The notes under the pieces were generated by a model, which made no database searches, was not told the origin of the DNA, and worked only from the letters and a program-made list of their open reading frames with translations. Positions 13,401 to 28,100 of a DNA stretch of 64,000 nt are shown here, in pieces (positions within the stretch are counted from its first letter, which is position 1; the number at the start of each line of letters is the position of its first letter). A program made the translations under genes and the position numbers. This DNA comes from Podarcis raffonei (taxonomy: Eukaryota; Chordata; Lepidosauria; Squamata; Lacertidae), in contig NC_070607.1 of assembly GCF_027172205.1 (NCBI RefSeq), positions 69,006,831 to 69,070,830 of the forward strand, given 5' to 3'.

Positions 13401-16400
13401 TCCATTTTTTTTGCAAGAATATTTTAAATTAACTTTCTTTGCATAGGTATCCAGCTCACATTGAAGAAATTGATTATGAGGAAGGAAAAGTGCTAATCCA
13501 TTTCAAACGCTGGAATCACCGCTATGATGAATGGTTTTGTTGGGACAGTCCTTATTTGCGTCCTTTAGAAAAAATACAGTTAAGGAAAGAAGGATTACAT
13601 GATGACGAAGGAGCTTCTGTAAGTAAAAGCAACCTAAGTCAAAGCTTGAAGTCAACCCAATTCTTTGTAAACTTGTGAATACAGATTTAATTGTTTTTTT
13701 ATAAATATTATTGGTATAATAATAAAAAAACTTGCATACTGTTTCTTCTTAGCTGGGGTGGGATAGAAAAAAATGATAAATGAAATATGGTAAACTTGGG
13801 CAACATTGCTGTTTATAGACATGTTGTTTGTAAGGCATGGGTGGGCAGTCCATGGACCTATTTGGGCCCAACACAGATGCCAATGTAGCCCTCAAGGCTT
13901 TGCCCCTCCAAACCACACCCACATGCCCCACACCTGACTTCAAATGTGACATCAGCTGTGGGGCAGAAAAGCAAGTGGGTATAAGTCAATGCCTGTTTGT
14001 TTATAAGGAGGGCTTGCAGGTGTCACCAACAGTGAGACCTCCACTGAGAACTTTCAGAGTGCATCTCTGAAGGCTCTTGCTGTGATCCCTTTTGAAATCT
14101 ATTCGCCTGTGCAAATGGACATATCTTCTCTACAGTCCCACCCACCTGTTACTGTTGACCCACAGGGGATGAAGGAGTTAGAGATGCAGCCCATTTGCCT
14201 GATTAGTTCTTCACACCTGCTGTGAAGTTTGCTTTACAGTGCAGTCTGGTGGGCCCGATCCTTCTTACCCCAACTCCGTGTGGTCCAATTCGATAGGTGG
14301 ATGTCACAGTAACACCAGGCGATGAAGCACTTGAAGTTCCAACAATCAGCTGATAAGCCATGCTTCAAAGCACTTTTGAACTCCTGCCAGTCAGGTGATT
14401 GGCAACATTTCAGAAGACCCCTTTGGCCCTGTCTGGTCACCTTTTTATCTTCCCATATATGGCATTGTGTATGATGTAGTTGATTGGCATGTGGGTGTGG
14501 TTTAGCCAAAATGGCCTGTTGGCTTTAATTAGGCCTGCAGAGGTTCTACTCTGTTGTTTACTCAGAAGTAATTCCCTTTGACTTCAGTGAAGTTTACTCC
14601 CAGATATGTGGGTATAGGGTTGTATCCTTATTATTGTCATTTTTCATTGCAATTTCCCATTTTTAATACAAATAACACACTCTTCTGCACCCAAGTGTTC
14701 AATAATCTTGCTGCTTATGATGATCACCCTGCAATATGTTTAGAATATCAAAGCTAATGTGCCCCATAGGCTGAGTACAATTATTAAAATCGTTTGTAAA
14801 ATAATTGGTGGGAAAGTCTCCTGCAGGAACATTTTGTTTACTGCATGGATTATTTTATTATTGCTATGATGCAGCAGTGTATCCTGAACACTGGTTTCTA
14901 TGTTTCCATTTTTTAGGGATTTCATATAAATGATCAAGTGTTGGCTTGCTGGTCTGATTGTCGTTTTTATCCAGCCAAAGTTACTTCTGTTAACAAGGAT
15001 GGTAAGCCATAATTGTTAATTTCAGAGTACGCTGTAGAGAAACATCCTTCATGACTGCTTTCAGAAGTCATCTTGAAAATGAGTAGCTGCTGTATATGTT
15101 CCATACTATTCCCAATTTTTATGACCACTGCTTATGAATGTTATGAATAATTGAATTGGTATGAACACTAATTATGTGAGAGTGAAAAGGTAATGTGAGA
15201 CACTTTTGTGGATTAATTTCTAGTAGTATGGGCATGTGTAAGTTGAACTCTCAAGAAAAATAGGTTTTTGGTTAAAATTGCCCCTACTACCTTTTACCAA
15301 CAAGATCTCACCACTGCATCAAAGGTGTCCATGGAATCAAGGAGCTGTTCTGTTTATAGAAAGCTAAGTTTCACTGCAATGCAATAGCTTTTCGTATTTA
15401 TTTCCATTCGATGGAAAGAAAAGCTATTAAGCAGATTTGAAATCTCAACATTTTATTGCAATCAAACCCAGTTTTTCACGGTGATGGAAACTTGTGATCT
15501 GGAACTTCTGAAGATTGCTTTTACCCCACTCTTGCCTATTGCCCATGATGTCTGAAGTTGATTGAGTTGTAATTCAAAACACCTGAAGGACACCAGGTTG
15601 GGGAAGACTACTCTTATGTGTGAATCACTTTGTGTTTATGCTTTGAGTAATTAGCACACTGTAGAGTTGCTGCTTCAGTTTATAAGCAGAGTTTCTTTTA
15701 AATTTCAGGTACTTACACTGTAAAATTTTATGATGGTGTAATTCAGACAGTCAAAAATATACACGTCAAAGCTTTTTCCAAAGATCAGGTATGAAACTTA
15801 CTTTTATATTTTGATTTGGTTAAACTGATTTGGGGCCAGAACATAAATTACAGGGTTGTTAATTCATGTGTTTTATTAGAGGACATATAGTCTAAGATAT
15901 AGGGATGAAGTGGATTCTGGTTCACACAACATCTTGGATAAAATCTACACATTTTGCCTACTGAGGACCCATGCACAGATCAGAACATGGATCTCAGATT
16001 AAACAGCATGATTGTTTCATGAATCTGTGCATATGTTTGCACTGTATTTACAAGATTGTCCAAGGGCAGCTTTTCCCTACAGTGTCCTTCCGCATAGTCT
16101 TTTTAAATGTTCCCAGGAAGCAACTGTATCTTAAGACATGCGGTTCCTGCCTGGGGAATTGTAAGGATAAAAAGGTGACTGCCTTCATGACCTATGAGAA
16201 CTGCCATATTTTCCCCCTGATACAATGTCCTTGTAAGGGAACGAGGCAGTTATTGTGAGAGGACTAGACAAATTAATGGAGGCTATCAGTGGCTGTGAGC
16301 CATATGTTCTATATCTACTGTTGGAGGCCATATTCCTCTGAATACCAGTTGCTGGAAATCCACAAGTGAGGTGAAAGCTCTTATACTTAGGTCTTGTTTG

Positions 16401-19059
16401 TGGGCATTCCTTACATATCATAGGACGTATTCAACATAGCGCTAAGTAGATCCCTCACTAAGTGGGTCTCCTTGCCTGAAGGAGTGATCTGCCCTCTCTT
16501 CCTTCCATGCAGTGTTCCAGGGGTCTTCTCAACCCTCACAGAGCCAACTTGGGGGGGGGGTTTAAAAAACTGTAAGTTGCTCTGAGAGGTCCTTCTCTGG
16601 GTTCCCATTCAGAACCAAGATCTGGTGCATGTTTACCAGGCAAAGGACCTTTTCAGTTCTGCTCTGACATTTTAGAACACTCTGCAACGAGGTCTCAACT
16701 GGTACCTACTTGGGTATCTTTTCAGCATGAGGCAAAGACTATTGCATTTTCCCAAGCTTTTAATCTTTTGATTATCGGCTTTATTCTGCCTTATGTATTA
16801 CTTATTTCTGCTTTTATAAATCTAAGTTTATTTTAATGTATTTGTTTTATTGTGTGTTAAAATTTAATTGTATTCCACCCTGCTAATTTGATTAAAACAC
16901 AGATTATAAATCTTAATGTAGAAATTCCAGATACTATAACCAGTTGTCCCCCATGTAATCTCCCATGAGCACTGAGTGTTGTCATATGGTACTTGTTTCC
17001 TTATGTACTGCTCTATAGCTTTTAACTCTTTTTATATGTGCATGCAATCATATTAGGAAAAAGGAACCAGACAATAGTATTAAAGCTGTACGGTCACAGG
17101 ATTCTTTTAATTGTATATTGTATGTCTTATTAATTGGCTTATTTCAGTGCCTCCCCCTTCCCAGTTCTGTAAGTAAGTTTAATTTACAATGGAAAGCAAT
17201 CACAATTTTTAAACTTGCTTTTAGTCTATTGTGAGTAATTCAAGACCCAAGGAGAGAGGTAATGAAATCCCTTCATCTCCTGAAAGATGGGAAAAGTTTA
17301 AAGAACCGAGGAAAGCAACTGAGAATAGTAAGAAAGACAAGGATGAAAAGACGTTAAAGACTGAACGAAGGTCTAAACCTGATAAAGAAGGGAAACTAAT
17401 AGTTCCTTCAGAAAAGAGCAAGGTGTCTGAAAAGGCTCTTCCAAAGGATGGCAAAGAAGACAAAGAGAACATATCTGAAAATGACAGAGAATTCTCAATA
17501 GATACCCAGATTGAAAAGAAACCTGAAAATGATAATGTGAATAGCCCACCGGAAAACCTCAAAGAAACTAAAAGACGACGTGGTCGACCACCTGTGGTGC
17601 CTCCTGCAGGTCAGTGGTAACAGTCAAGGCTGTGTCTCATTCATATAGGACGGGTGGAGAATCTGTGGCCTGCCAGATGTTGAACGTCAACTCTCAGCAG
17701 CGCACAAGCATGGCCAGTTGCCAGGGGTGACAGGAGCTGTAGTTCAGCATCATCTGGAGGGTCACAGGATCCCCCATCTCTTCCTTCTCCTTGTGTAGAT
17801 ATCCCAGTTTAGGTGATACAACAGATTTAACTAGTTATTATGCTACTTTAATTTGAACTGACCATCAACACTCGCAAATTAGTGTAAGTTTTCTACACTT
17901 GTTAAAGCCAAGAGTTACAACAATGATTGGGGTGCAAGATCTGTCATCCAGTTCCTAAGGAGCTTGTGATGTTAATGATATATGGCTATTATCTCAGTTG
18001 GTACCACTACATGTTATAGAATACTTCCCTCCCCCCCAAAAAAGGAAGGTGAAACTAGAGAATTCAAATCCTAAGCTCCATAAAAGTTTTATAAAACAGT
18101 AGAAAAATGTCATTTCTCTTTTAAAAAGAAAGAAAAAATCTGGTTACCTCTTCTCTTGGTATGTTTAGAAACCTTTTCCTTGCTCTATTTACATATTTAG
18201 AGCAAGGCTCTCAAACATTGCAGCCAATAACTTTAGAACTGAGAAGGCGGAAAATACCTAAAGGAGGAGAGATCCCTTCAAAACGTCCCCGACTCCAGAA
18301 GAACATGTGTGAGTATTTTATTCATTTACTTAAATAATTTTTTTTGCATTTAACTGGAATAGGAAATATTCTTAAAGAGAGAACGTGCAAATTTTAGCAA
18401 AACTGGGTGGCATTCAACTAATTTTTACCCAGAATAGACACACTGAAATTAATAGACCTAACTTAGTCATGTTCACTAATTTCAGTGGGTCAACTCTTAA
18501 GTAAAGCTTAGTTCACTATCTCCCATTACATTTTGAATTTAGGCACATGGAGGCTTTTTCATGTATTTCTACTAGCAGCGGTAGATTCATTTTCTGGTTT
18601 TATTGGGGAACCAAAGGACAAAAATACTTCAGATGTGCAAATCTATCCTCTCTTGCCACGAAAGCCGAAGTAATGCCTTTTCTGTGTCAGTTCCCTAGAA
18701 CAAGGGGAACAGGATCTGGCCAATGGCCCACATTGTTATCTTGGCCATCCCTCGTGGGTCAAGTTTGACCCACCAGCTATCACAATGATTTTGGGTCACT
18801 TTCCCCCCACGAACCTGCAGAGCCCCTTTCAAGAGATTCTGAAAAATGACGCTTTGTAAGGAACGTGGAAACCCTGAAAATCAGCTGATTTTGGTCCTGC
18901 TAATCCCTTTTTAAAACACTTTACAAATGCAAAAACTATACAGTCATTGCTTTTTCTTGCAGTACTCTTTGTTCACCAATGAACCAAGGTGATATATAAA
19001 ATATAGGGATGTGTGTAATGGCTAAGTAAGCAGAGATGGGACTATTTTTATGCTCTACT

Positions 19060-19106
<47 letters not shown>

Positions 19107-22100
19107 AATGCTTAAACTTACATTGCCAATCTTCAATTGTTTTTTAATATGCTCTGATCTTTTTAAGTACATGGTCATCTGAATACTTGGACCTTATTTT
19201 GACTCATTTTCTGATTTTTTGTAATAACTGAATTGTATGAGGATGCTTAGCTTGAGTAACTTTAGCTTTTTTGCATACATTTCATCCATTTATATAAATA
19301 ATAGTTTAGAAAGTAAACATTTTTTAAAAAACAAAAATCCAGAGAACACTTGAGATGTACCTGTTTTGATGAGGTTCAGTCTCGTGTTTCCTGCATAATT
19401 TGGCTTGATAGGCATTGTGTAATCTTTAACATTTTTGTTTTGTTTGTTTTTCCTCTCCTGAAACTCTTTTGTTTCAGTAACATACAGCTTATGGAAATGG
19501 CACAGGGCAGGATTGATACTTGAGGGCAGACCTCTAACACAGCAGCATCAGGGACACCAGAGAGCTGGTGAGAGGCTTTTCATATCATGCTCCCCCCCAG
19601 CATCTCAGCTGCCCCATCACCAGATTATGAGCCAGAAGCCAGCCTTCTGTCTGCTCTGCTCTGTTCCACTCCTGAGTGACAGTTACATCTTCCCGAAGGG
19701 GTGCAGTTTGCTTGGGTTTGCTATTGGCCTCTAAGGCCCGTAGCATCAAGAGCAACACACAGCTGAGGGGGACCCTTGAATATCATTTTCTCAAAACTGA
19801 TTACATGTCACACCATCATCTTGTATTGAATTTTATTATCTATTAGAGATCTACCTTAGAAATGCTAGATCAAAAAACTGTGTGTAAATATATAAAATAA
19901 AATTCTGAAGTACTAGCCTTTTTTTTTTTTGTGAGAACCACCGTCTAACTGTTTAGACACCATGAGAGGTCAGATTTATGGCACTTGGTTCAGCTGGAGA
20001 AGCTGATAATTGTACATCAGCATTCAGCTCTCCTGACTGGATATTCTCAGCTGACTAGTGCACTAGCCTTTACGTTCTGTGAGTGAATTTGATTCTCTAA
20101 GAATTGCAGTCTAATATTCAGACTTTGTTCATATTTGGTCCATTGAGTCAGTTTTATTCCACACAGCAGACAATCTTACCTACTTTCTGTTACAATAGTT
20201 TTACATTCTTTTTATGAAATCATAATTTTATATCTTATAACCTGCCCTAAGTGGTGTGTATTCACACTAGAACAGTGAGATAAATGCTTTAATAAAGAAT
20301 TTAACAATAATGAAGGGAAAGGACTGGGCATTTCCCTTTCTATATTGAGTTTGGCATGTAGCTTAGAGCTGCTGGTCACTTCCCTCATGTTCGTTTTAAT
20401 GACCTTTATTGATTAATAGTGTAGAAGCTTGATAGGAACAACCTACTAAGCCAGTGACGGTGACAAAAGGGGTCAGGGGGAAAGTTGCAGGTTTACGGAT
20501 AAAATATAAAGTAAGAGTAGTTCACTATTTGCCTGAGTATTTGTTTAATTTCTTTTTAAAAAATACTACATGGGACATATCTAATAGTGTCTTCTCAATT
20601 GTGCAACAGACTTCCTTCCACTCACACAAATGGGACTTCCCCTTCCTCTCTCCCCCACCCCTCAACTCTGCTCTGACGGCTTAGGGAACCCTCTGAAGTA
20701 GATTGTGAGGCAAAGGGGGTGAGGAGAGGAGAAAATAAAGTGGAAACCCTGTTGTGTCCACTGGCACAGCTGTCTTATCTGTAACACCCCCAGCATTATC
20801 AAGAATATCCAATAATTCAAAGACTGCTTCTCACTGGACTGTGTTTGACCTTAAGAACAACATGCCTTTCACTAACCGTTGGCAGTGGATATAATACCTT
20901 TTTTAAAATGCCCATCAATAATAATAAGCTATTGCTAGTCAATAGGTGTGGAGGCTGAGAACCTACATCCATGCTTCTGGGGAAGCCAGAAGGGAAGAGG
21001 AATTGTGTTACATGAAGAAGAATGGATGTGGTCATAAAGATGAAAGATAATTGCCACAAGGTCAACACATTGTGTATAATTTTATGTGTATATGAATGTA
21101 TGTAACTGTTTGGTGAAATACCTTTGGTAGTGTAATAGGTTGCATTTGAATTAAACATGTAAATATTATGATAAAATATTATGTTAAAATTTGATTGGTC
21201 TTAAAATTATTTTTAGCGCAAGAAAAGTTGAAAAATGCTCTGGACAATGAAAAGGATTCTATAAAGAGACGATCAAGACATTCTACCAGTAGCAGTCATG
21301 AAACTTTAGATACTGACTTCATTGCACCACTACTGGATGAAGTTGGGTCTTTAAAAGAGCCAGAATCTATCCCAAAAGAAGTTGAAGAAGGTAAACAAGC
21401 TGATTTTATAAGAGCCTGTCTTTAATTATAAGCCACCCCTTGAACTTTTTTTTTAAAAAAATCTGCACATTAGTTGTAAAGTTGCATTGAATGTCACATG
21501 TAGTATTGGCCCTCATTCTATTTTATTTCTTGCTTGAGTTCTCTTAGGGTTTTACCTTAAAATGTAGATTTGGCGGTTAAAGACTTTTATGTTAACCCTA
21601 AGTGTTTTGTATTTGTGTGTTCTATTCTTCACTTACCCACCCTTTTGACTTTTAGGTCCATTAGAAGCATGTGTTGAGTCTGACCAAAAGATTAATGAAG
21701 AGTTGCCTCCATCTTCCGAAGTATCTCAGACTTCAGTACCTCAGATTTCAGTAGATGACACCAGATTAAAGGAAGAAAATACAGCAGAGCCTTCCTCTAC
21801 ACCTGAATTGCAGGAGATTTCAGGGGCATCTGTTACAGGTAAAGTTTATACTAATTATATAAAAGTTAGTTTGAAGGGCTTTGGGCAGTGTAGTCCAGAT
21901 TACCCACTGTGCAAAAGGCTTTACATGTCTACACAAGGCTAGTATGTTACAGTTAAAATGCATGTGTTTCTTAAGTTTACATCTTGTGTTCTTACAGTAA
22001 CCACTGCTTCAAAGAGAGCTGATGTTTTTACTGCTTCAAAAGCTGCAATAGAACATGAACCCAAGTTTAGATGCAAATTCTTGGATTGTTCCAAATCCTT

Positions 22101-25100
22101 TCGGAAAGCCAAACTGCTGCATTATCATATGAAGTATTTTCATGGTATTGAGAAGTCACCAGAACCACAACAGAGTCCAGCAACAAGAAGCATTCAGACA
22201 AGAGGCTCTGTAGCTTCTGAAAAGGCCAGTCAAGAATGTTCTAATAGAAGACGGACGACATCTGGTTGCTTATGTGAGTGTTTTGCCAAAAGTATTCTTT
22301 CTCGTAACTATTTTGAATTGGCCTTTAACACTCTAGTTACATTTATGAGCCTGAACCACTTGAGTTACATTTAATCATTAAAATTCAGCTTGTTATTTTT
22401 CTATTAATCACTTAATTTACAACATGGAGTTGTGCAAATTAAGTATAACCTTTAGGGGCACAATATAATGAGCCAGCAATTTGAGGAGGAGGAAACACAC
22501 ATTTATAGCAAATGAGTAGAGATTGGTACTGGAACACACAGAGATGACTAAAATTAAATTTTACATGACTACTGATCTAGAAACACTCTAATCATGCATA
22601 AATACACCCAGTACTGTTTTCTGGGGGGATGCATGGGTTCGCATACCCCTAAACATTTTGTGAATCTAAGTTTGGCCTCATTGAGGGGCAGTATTTCAAT
22701 ATGTGTAGGAAAATGAGAGTACTCCTAAACATTTTTTTTAGAAAAAAAGCACTGAGTATACCTGAGTTAAAGCTTACTATTTTATCCTGTAAGAAATAAT
22801 ATAGATTTTTAAAATTCTCTTAAGCTAATAAAGAAAAGGAGAAGAACAAAGAGAAAAAACCCAGAGACATTGTAAGATCAAAATCAAAGAAGAAGAAAAA
22901 GAAGAAAAAGAAAACAAAATCAGGTAATAATGGGGGATATGGCTTCATTTAATTGTCTTTCCTTTCTTGATCAACGTCATTTTCTTAGCAGAAAACACTA
23001 CTAAGACAATGTTACACTGGAGACATCAGTGTAAACAAGTATATATGCAATTGTCTTTTTAACAGAGAAGTGTCACTGTTTGCTTCAGAGACAGGTGATG
23101 ATGGCATCTAGCAGAGGACGAGGCAGATCAGTCCAGCCTCTGATTAAGCTTGTATTCTGTGACAATGTTGTTGGACTCCAACTCCTGTTAGCTCCAACCA
23201 GCATGGCCAGTAATCTGGTTACAGAGAGATTTAGTCCTACAATGTATGGAGGACACAGGTTTCCCACCCCTGTTCTAAGAAGAGACCCTGCCTCCTACTG
23301 AATGGAGAGCAGAGCATCTTAGCATTCGGGAGTGGTTGTTGGTGATGGGCAAATAATGTGGATGGGGGTCTATACTTGTAGGCAGAGGAGCCTACAAGTA
23401 TGAACACTATCTACACTAACTACTTGTTTGTTAGAGGTGTAGAACCAGTGCAAACATAGTACTGTTAATTCTTTAACCATGGAACCTTGGGTATATTCAT
23501 TTTTAAAGTGTTAACACTTCCTAATGTTTACAGAGCATTCAGGGAGTGAAGAAAATGTTGACTTTCCCCAAGATCTTTCCCCTACAAGATCTGCCATTGC
23601 AACGAGATACAATTCAGCAAATCGGCCTTGTGCACATTCGAGTACGCAACTGCAGGGTGCTGATTCTGGGCATCGTAAACACAAATCAAAAACGAATGGT
23701 GAGATTGATTTAGTTTCTACATCAATAGTCTTCACTTTAGAACTTTGAAATGCTAGTAAAGGAATTGAAAATTTGCCAAGACTTGCTGCCTAGGATGGAG
23801 CACATTGACTACTGCAACAACGCATTATCATACAGCATGATGTATTTGCCTTGCAGAGACATGCCAGCTCAAAGACCTAAGACTGATTTATCAGTTTTAG
23901 TTAAAGGGATTCTTTAGCTATCAGTTTTAGTTAAAGGGATTCTTGCTATTCTTCTTCAGCAGGTTTGCTTGAGCCTGGCTTGTTTTTGTAACTTTTCCCT
24001 TTCTTCCAGTTTTCTGTTCTTTAGAAGTGTTAAATTTGGTGTGTTTGCAAATAATAGTAAGTCAAGAAGCTTGATTTAATAACTACTGTGCAAAAGCTTC
24101 ATGCTGGTGCATGCAACCCAGTTCTGCTGTGCAAAAGCTTCTGTTCTGCTCCTCTCCTGGCGTGAGTTGATACGCTAACCAGGAAGGTGATAGCTCGGTG
24201 TTACATCCAAATATGAAATTTTGGTCTGTTGCTTCATAATAAGCCCTAATCACTGTCTACTCTTAAAACATGGTTTGTTGTTGACTTATTAATTGTGGCT
24301 TGTTATTGTCCAACAAACCATGGTCCTGCGTTTACACATAAAGCTAAGCTATCCTCATTGTTTACTGTGCCAAAAGAGGAGAAAAGCAGGTGTGATTGGG
24401 CTGCATGCACAGTATGGCTTTACTAAGATAAGCTTGGCTTATCATGTCAGAGTGCAGCCATTGTTTTACACAGTTGGGTACTATGTGTCCATTCTCTGTA
24501 TTTGTTGATGGCTTAGAATAGCCAGAACTAAGCAACAGTGTAGAAAAGGGGGGAACCACCAATGAATATTGAACAAATGTTTTAGAAGCACCTGAAGCTT
24601 ACACAGAATTTTAGGTGTAGGGTAGTACTAAGGAAAGAAGTATTAAGGTGAGTAAAGAAGAATAAAGGTGAATATCCGGAGGGGATAAATTCTCTGCCTA
24701 GCACAACAAAAGCTTGCCTTACAGCCTAAAAAGCAATGACAGAAGCAACTCAACTGGCAACTCAATATGGCAAGGCTGATAATATCCGGGGATCTTAAAT
24801 AGCAGCATTGGATGTTAATACACAACTGCTAGCACCTGTGAAACACTGTTGAAGCTGAGAAGTTTTTGTAAGAGGTAAATAGTAAAAACCAGACCATATG
24901 ATCAGCCCTGAAGAAGAAGGATAGCACTGAAAAACAGGCATAGTTTATACTTTATGTAGCTGCCATAAATATCCTTGAACCATTGATACAGAAAGAACAT
25001 GGCTAAAAATGACACTCAACTTTCTTTTCCTGGTCCCGTTGCACATCTAGACATGTCCATGTGTAGTTATTTCAGTGAAGGAGAAGGCATCCTAATCTTG

Positions 25101-28100
25101 ATAATTTCCTCCAATTTGCAGATAAGTTGTTCAATATATGACTGTTAATTTAAAGAAGTATTGTTAAGTACTATCTGATGCTTCTATACACTAATAGTTT
25201 ATAGATATATTAGAAAATATTCAGTTGTATTAACAAAAGATCCAGTTACTCCCTAGCTGCATCAGCCGGTAAAGTCTTTGTGCTACAATATCGCTTGCCT
25301 CTGCATTAGTTTCCCATATAAAGCTTTGACTTATAAAAGTATTGTGTTATGGGCATGGGGTATACAGGTGTGTTTTGTGTGAGCTCAGAAGAAAAATGAT
25401 CACCTTATTACTTGTGGGCTATTGTGGAAAGAAGGTTGTTTATCTTGTAAAGAGAACAGCACTTTAAGTAAACTAATTGTATATGGAAGTCGGTTCCTGT
25501 TTTTTCTTTTGGATTTGTCTCATAGTATTTAATAATATCTGAAAGCATTCTTACAACAACTGTGAAGAATAACATTTTTTTGTGTATTCGAGTCCTTGTT
25601 AATAGAACCACACTGTGGCCTAGTGTGGCTCAGAATTGTGTTCTTCACTGTTCCTAGATCAGCCACTCATCTATGAACATTAAGTCCTTGATACATATTT
25701 TAAAATGAATTGGATTCCACCAGTTTCCATTCTAAATTCTTGCATTTAAATCATTTGTATCTTTCCAGAATGCTCAACCTTCAGGCTGAAATCTTCTAGA
25801 TTTGGTTTCTGCTTAAAGGTGACTTACATTTTTCTAATCTTAAACCAACCTTTACCTACTTATAAGAGGTAATGTCCACTGCTACTCTAAAGCAAATTAG
25901 AATTTGAGGTTAAATGCATTTTCCATTTCAATCACTATATGACATCTTTTAAAAAGCTGAAGACTTGAAAATAAGTTCCCCACAGCAACTTACTTTGGAT
26001 ACAAAAATTGAGAAATTATATCTCTAGATCCAGATCTAATTATTTCCTAAGCAAACTCATTGAAATCATAGGGAACTTGGAACTTTTTGTTGGAAACCAC
26101 CTAAAGAGATGCCAAACCTCAATGACAAATTAAGTGTGTGTAACATGAAAATCACATACCTCTGTTATTGGAGAGGAATTTTGTATTTATTCTGCTCACT
26201 TACTTTAATCTACTTTTCTGTTGCTTCCCACATTATTCTCTGTGTGCGCTAAAATGGTATAATAGTCATAAGGGATATGATAATATATTTACTACATTTT
26301 TTGTTCCTCTTACTAAGTTCTCACTGCTGTAATAGCTGTTTTTCATAAGTGTTTTTGTTCAGTGTAAGAAAAGTAGAAACAGCCAGTTTAATCAAACAGC
26401 ACTTTATCGTCTCTTGAAAACATAGATGATATCTTAAAGAGTCATGCAGTTGTGAAATTGAATGTTGTGTGAGTGGACATCCTTTCCTCCCCATGTGCTC
26501 CCAGAATATTCTCCTGAGGGTTGAAGGACACTCTGGAGTAGATTTTTTTAAAAAATAAATTTTTATTAATTTTCCAAAACAGTCATACAATTTTGTCCAA
26601 ATTTTAACAAAGTATTATTTTTGGTCTTCCTTCAGCTTCTCTGGTAATCATCTGTATTTACCCTTCAATACGCATTCCTTTAATTGCATTGCCATTTGTC
26701 TTCCCTCCCTTTTCTATTTTCTTTTAACAATACCTCTTAAACTTTTACAGTGCTTCTTGAAACCCCACTAGCGTTGTTTGCACCTCACATATATTTTTCA
26801 GATAGTCTACGAATTTTCCCCAATCCTCGATGAACTTTTGGTTTCGAGCATATCTTATTTTCCCAGTCAATTTATCCAGTTCCGCATAGTCCGTCAATTT
26901 CATTCTCCATTCTTGAATCGTTGGTATTTCCTCTTGTTTCCATTTCTGGGCCAATAATATTCTTGCTGCCGTAACTGCATACTGGAATAGTTTACAGTCT
27001 TTTCTTCTTATTTCTTTCCCTGTAATCCCTAAAAGGAAAGCTTCTGGTTTCTTCACAAAAGTGTATTTTAACATCTTTTTCATTTCATTGTATATCGCTT
27101 CCCAGAAACTCCTTACTTTCTTATATTCCCACCACAAATGGTAAAACGTTCCCTCTTTTTCTTTACATTTCCAACACTTATTACATGTTTTATACATTTT
27201 TGCCGATTTTACCGGTGTAATATACCATCTATAAAACATTTTCATAACATTTTCCTTCAACCCCATGCATGCAGTAAATTTTAAATTTTCCTTCCATAAT
27301 TTTTCCCAATCTTCAAATTGAATATTATATCCAAAATCTTTGGCCCATTGTATCATTACCAATTTAACCTCTTCATCTTTCGTAAACCATTCTAACAATA
27401 TCTTATACATTTTTGACAGAGTTTTATATTCATTATTTATTATCTCTGTTTGGAACTTTGAATCTTTTTCTGCATAACCACTTTCCTTTATATCTTTTTT
27501 AAGCATTTCATTTACCTGAAAATAATGCAACCAATCATACACATAATCTTTAACATAGTCATATGGTTTTAGTTTCCATTTTCCTCCTTCTTTAGTTATT
27601 AATTCTCCGTATGTAGCCCATTTCCCTCTCATATTAATTTTCTTTACACACATAACCTCTAACGGAGATAGCCAATGTGGTTCCAAAAGGTTTTTATACC
27701 TGTCCCATACTTCTATTAATGAACTCCTGAAAATGTGGTTCCCAAATCCTTTATGGACTTTCTTCTCATCACTCCATAGGTAGGCGTGCCACCCAAATCT
27801 GTTATCGAAACCTTCTAAGTCCAATAATTCCGTATTTTCTAATTTATCGTATTTTTCGCTCTATAGGACGCACTTTTTCCCTTCCAAAAAATGAAGGGGA
27901 AATGTGTGTGCGTCCTATGGAGCGAATGCAGGCTCCTTGGCTTCGCCGCGACGCGCCTGTCCTGGAAGCCGGAGGGGGAACAGAAGGGTCTCCTGTTCCT
28001 CCTCCCGCTTCGTAGCGACGCGCCTGTCCAGCGAAGCCGGAGGAGGAACAGAAGGCGCTGCGCCTTCTCCCTCTCTGCGCAGCGCCTCTCCTGTGAAGGA

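Noticed and set aside
23891-23950. Short direct repeats as a CRISPR-like or regulatory array
   Set aside because: Only two units 30 bp apart in a vertebrate intron: a simple tandem duplication.
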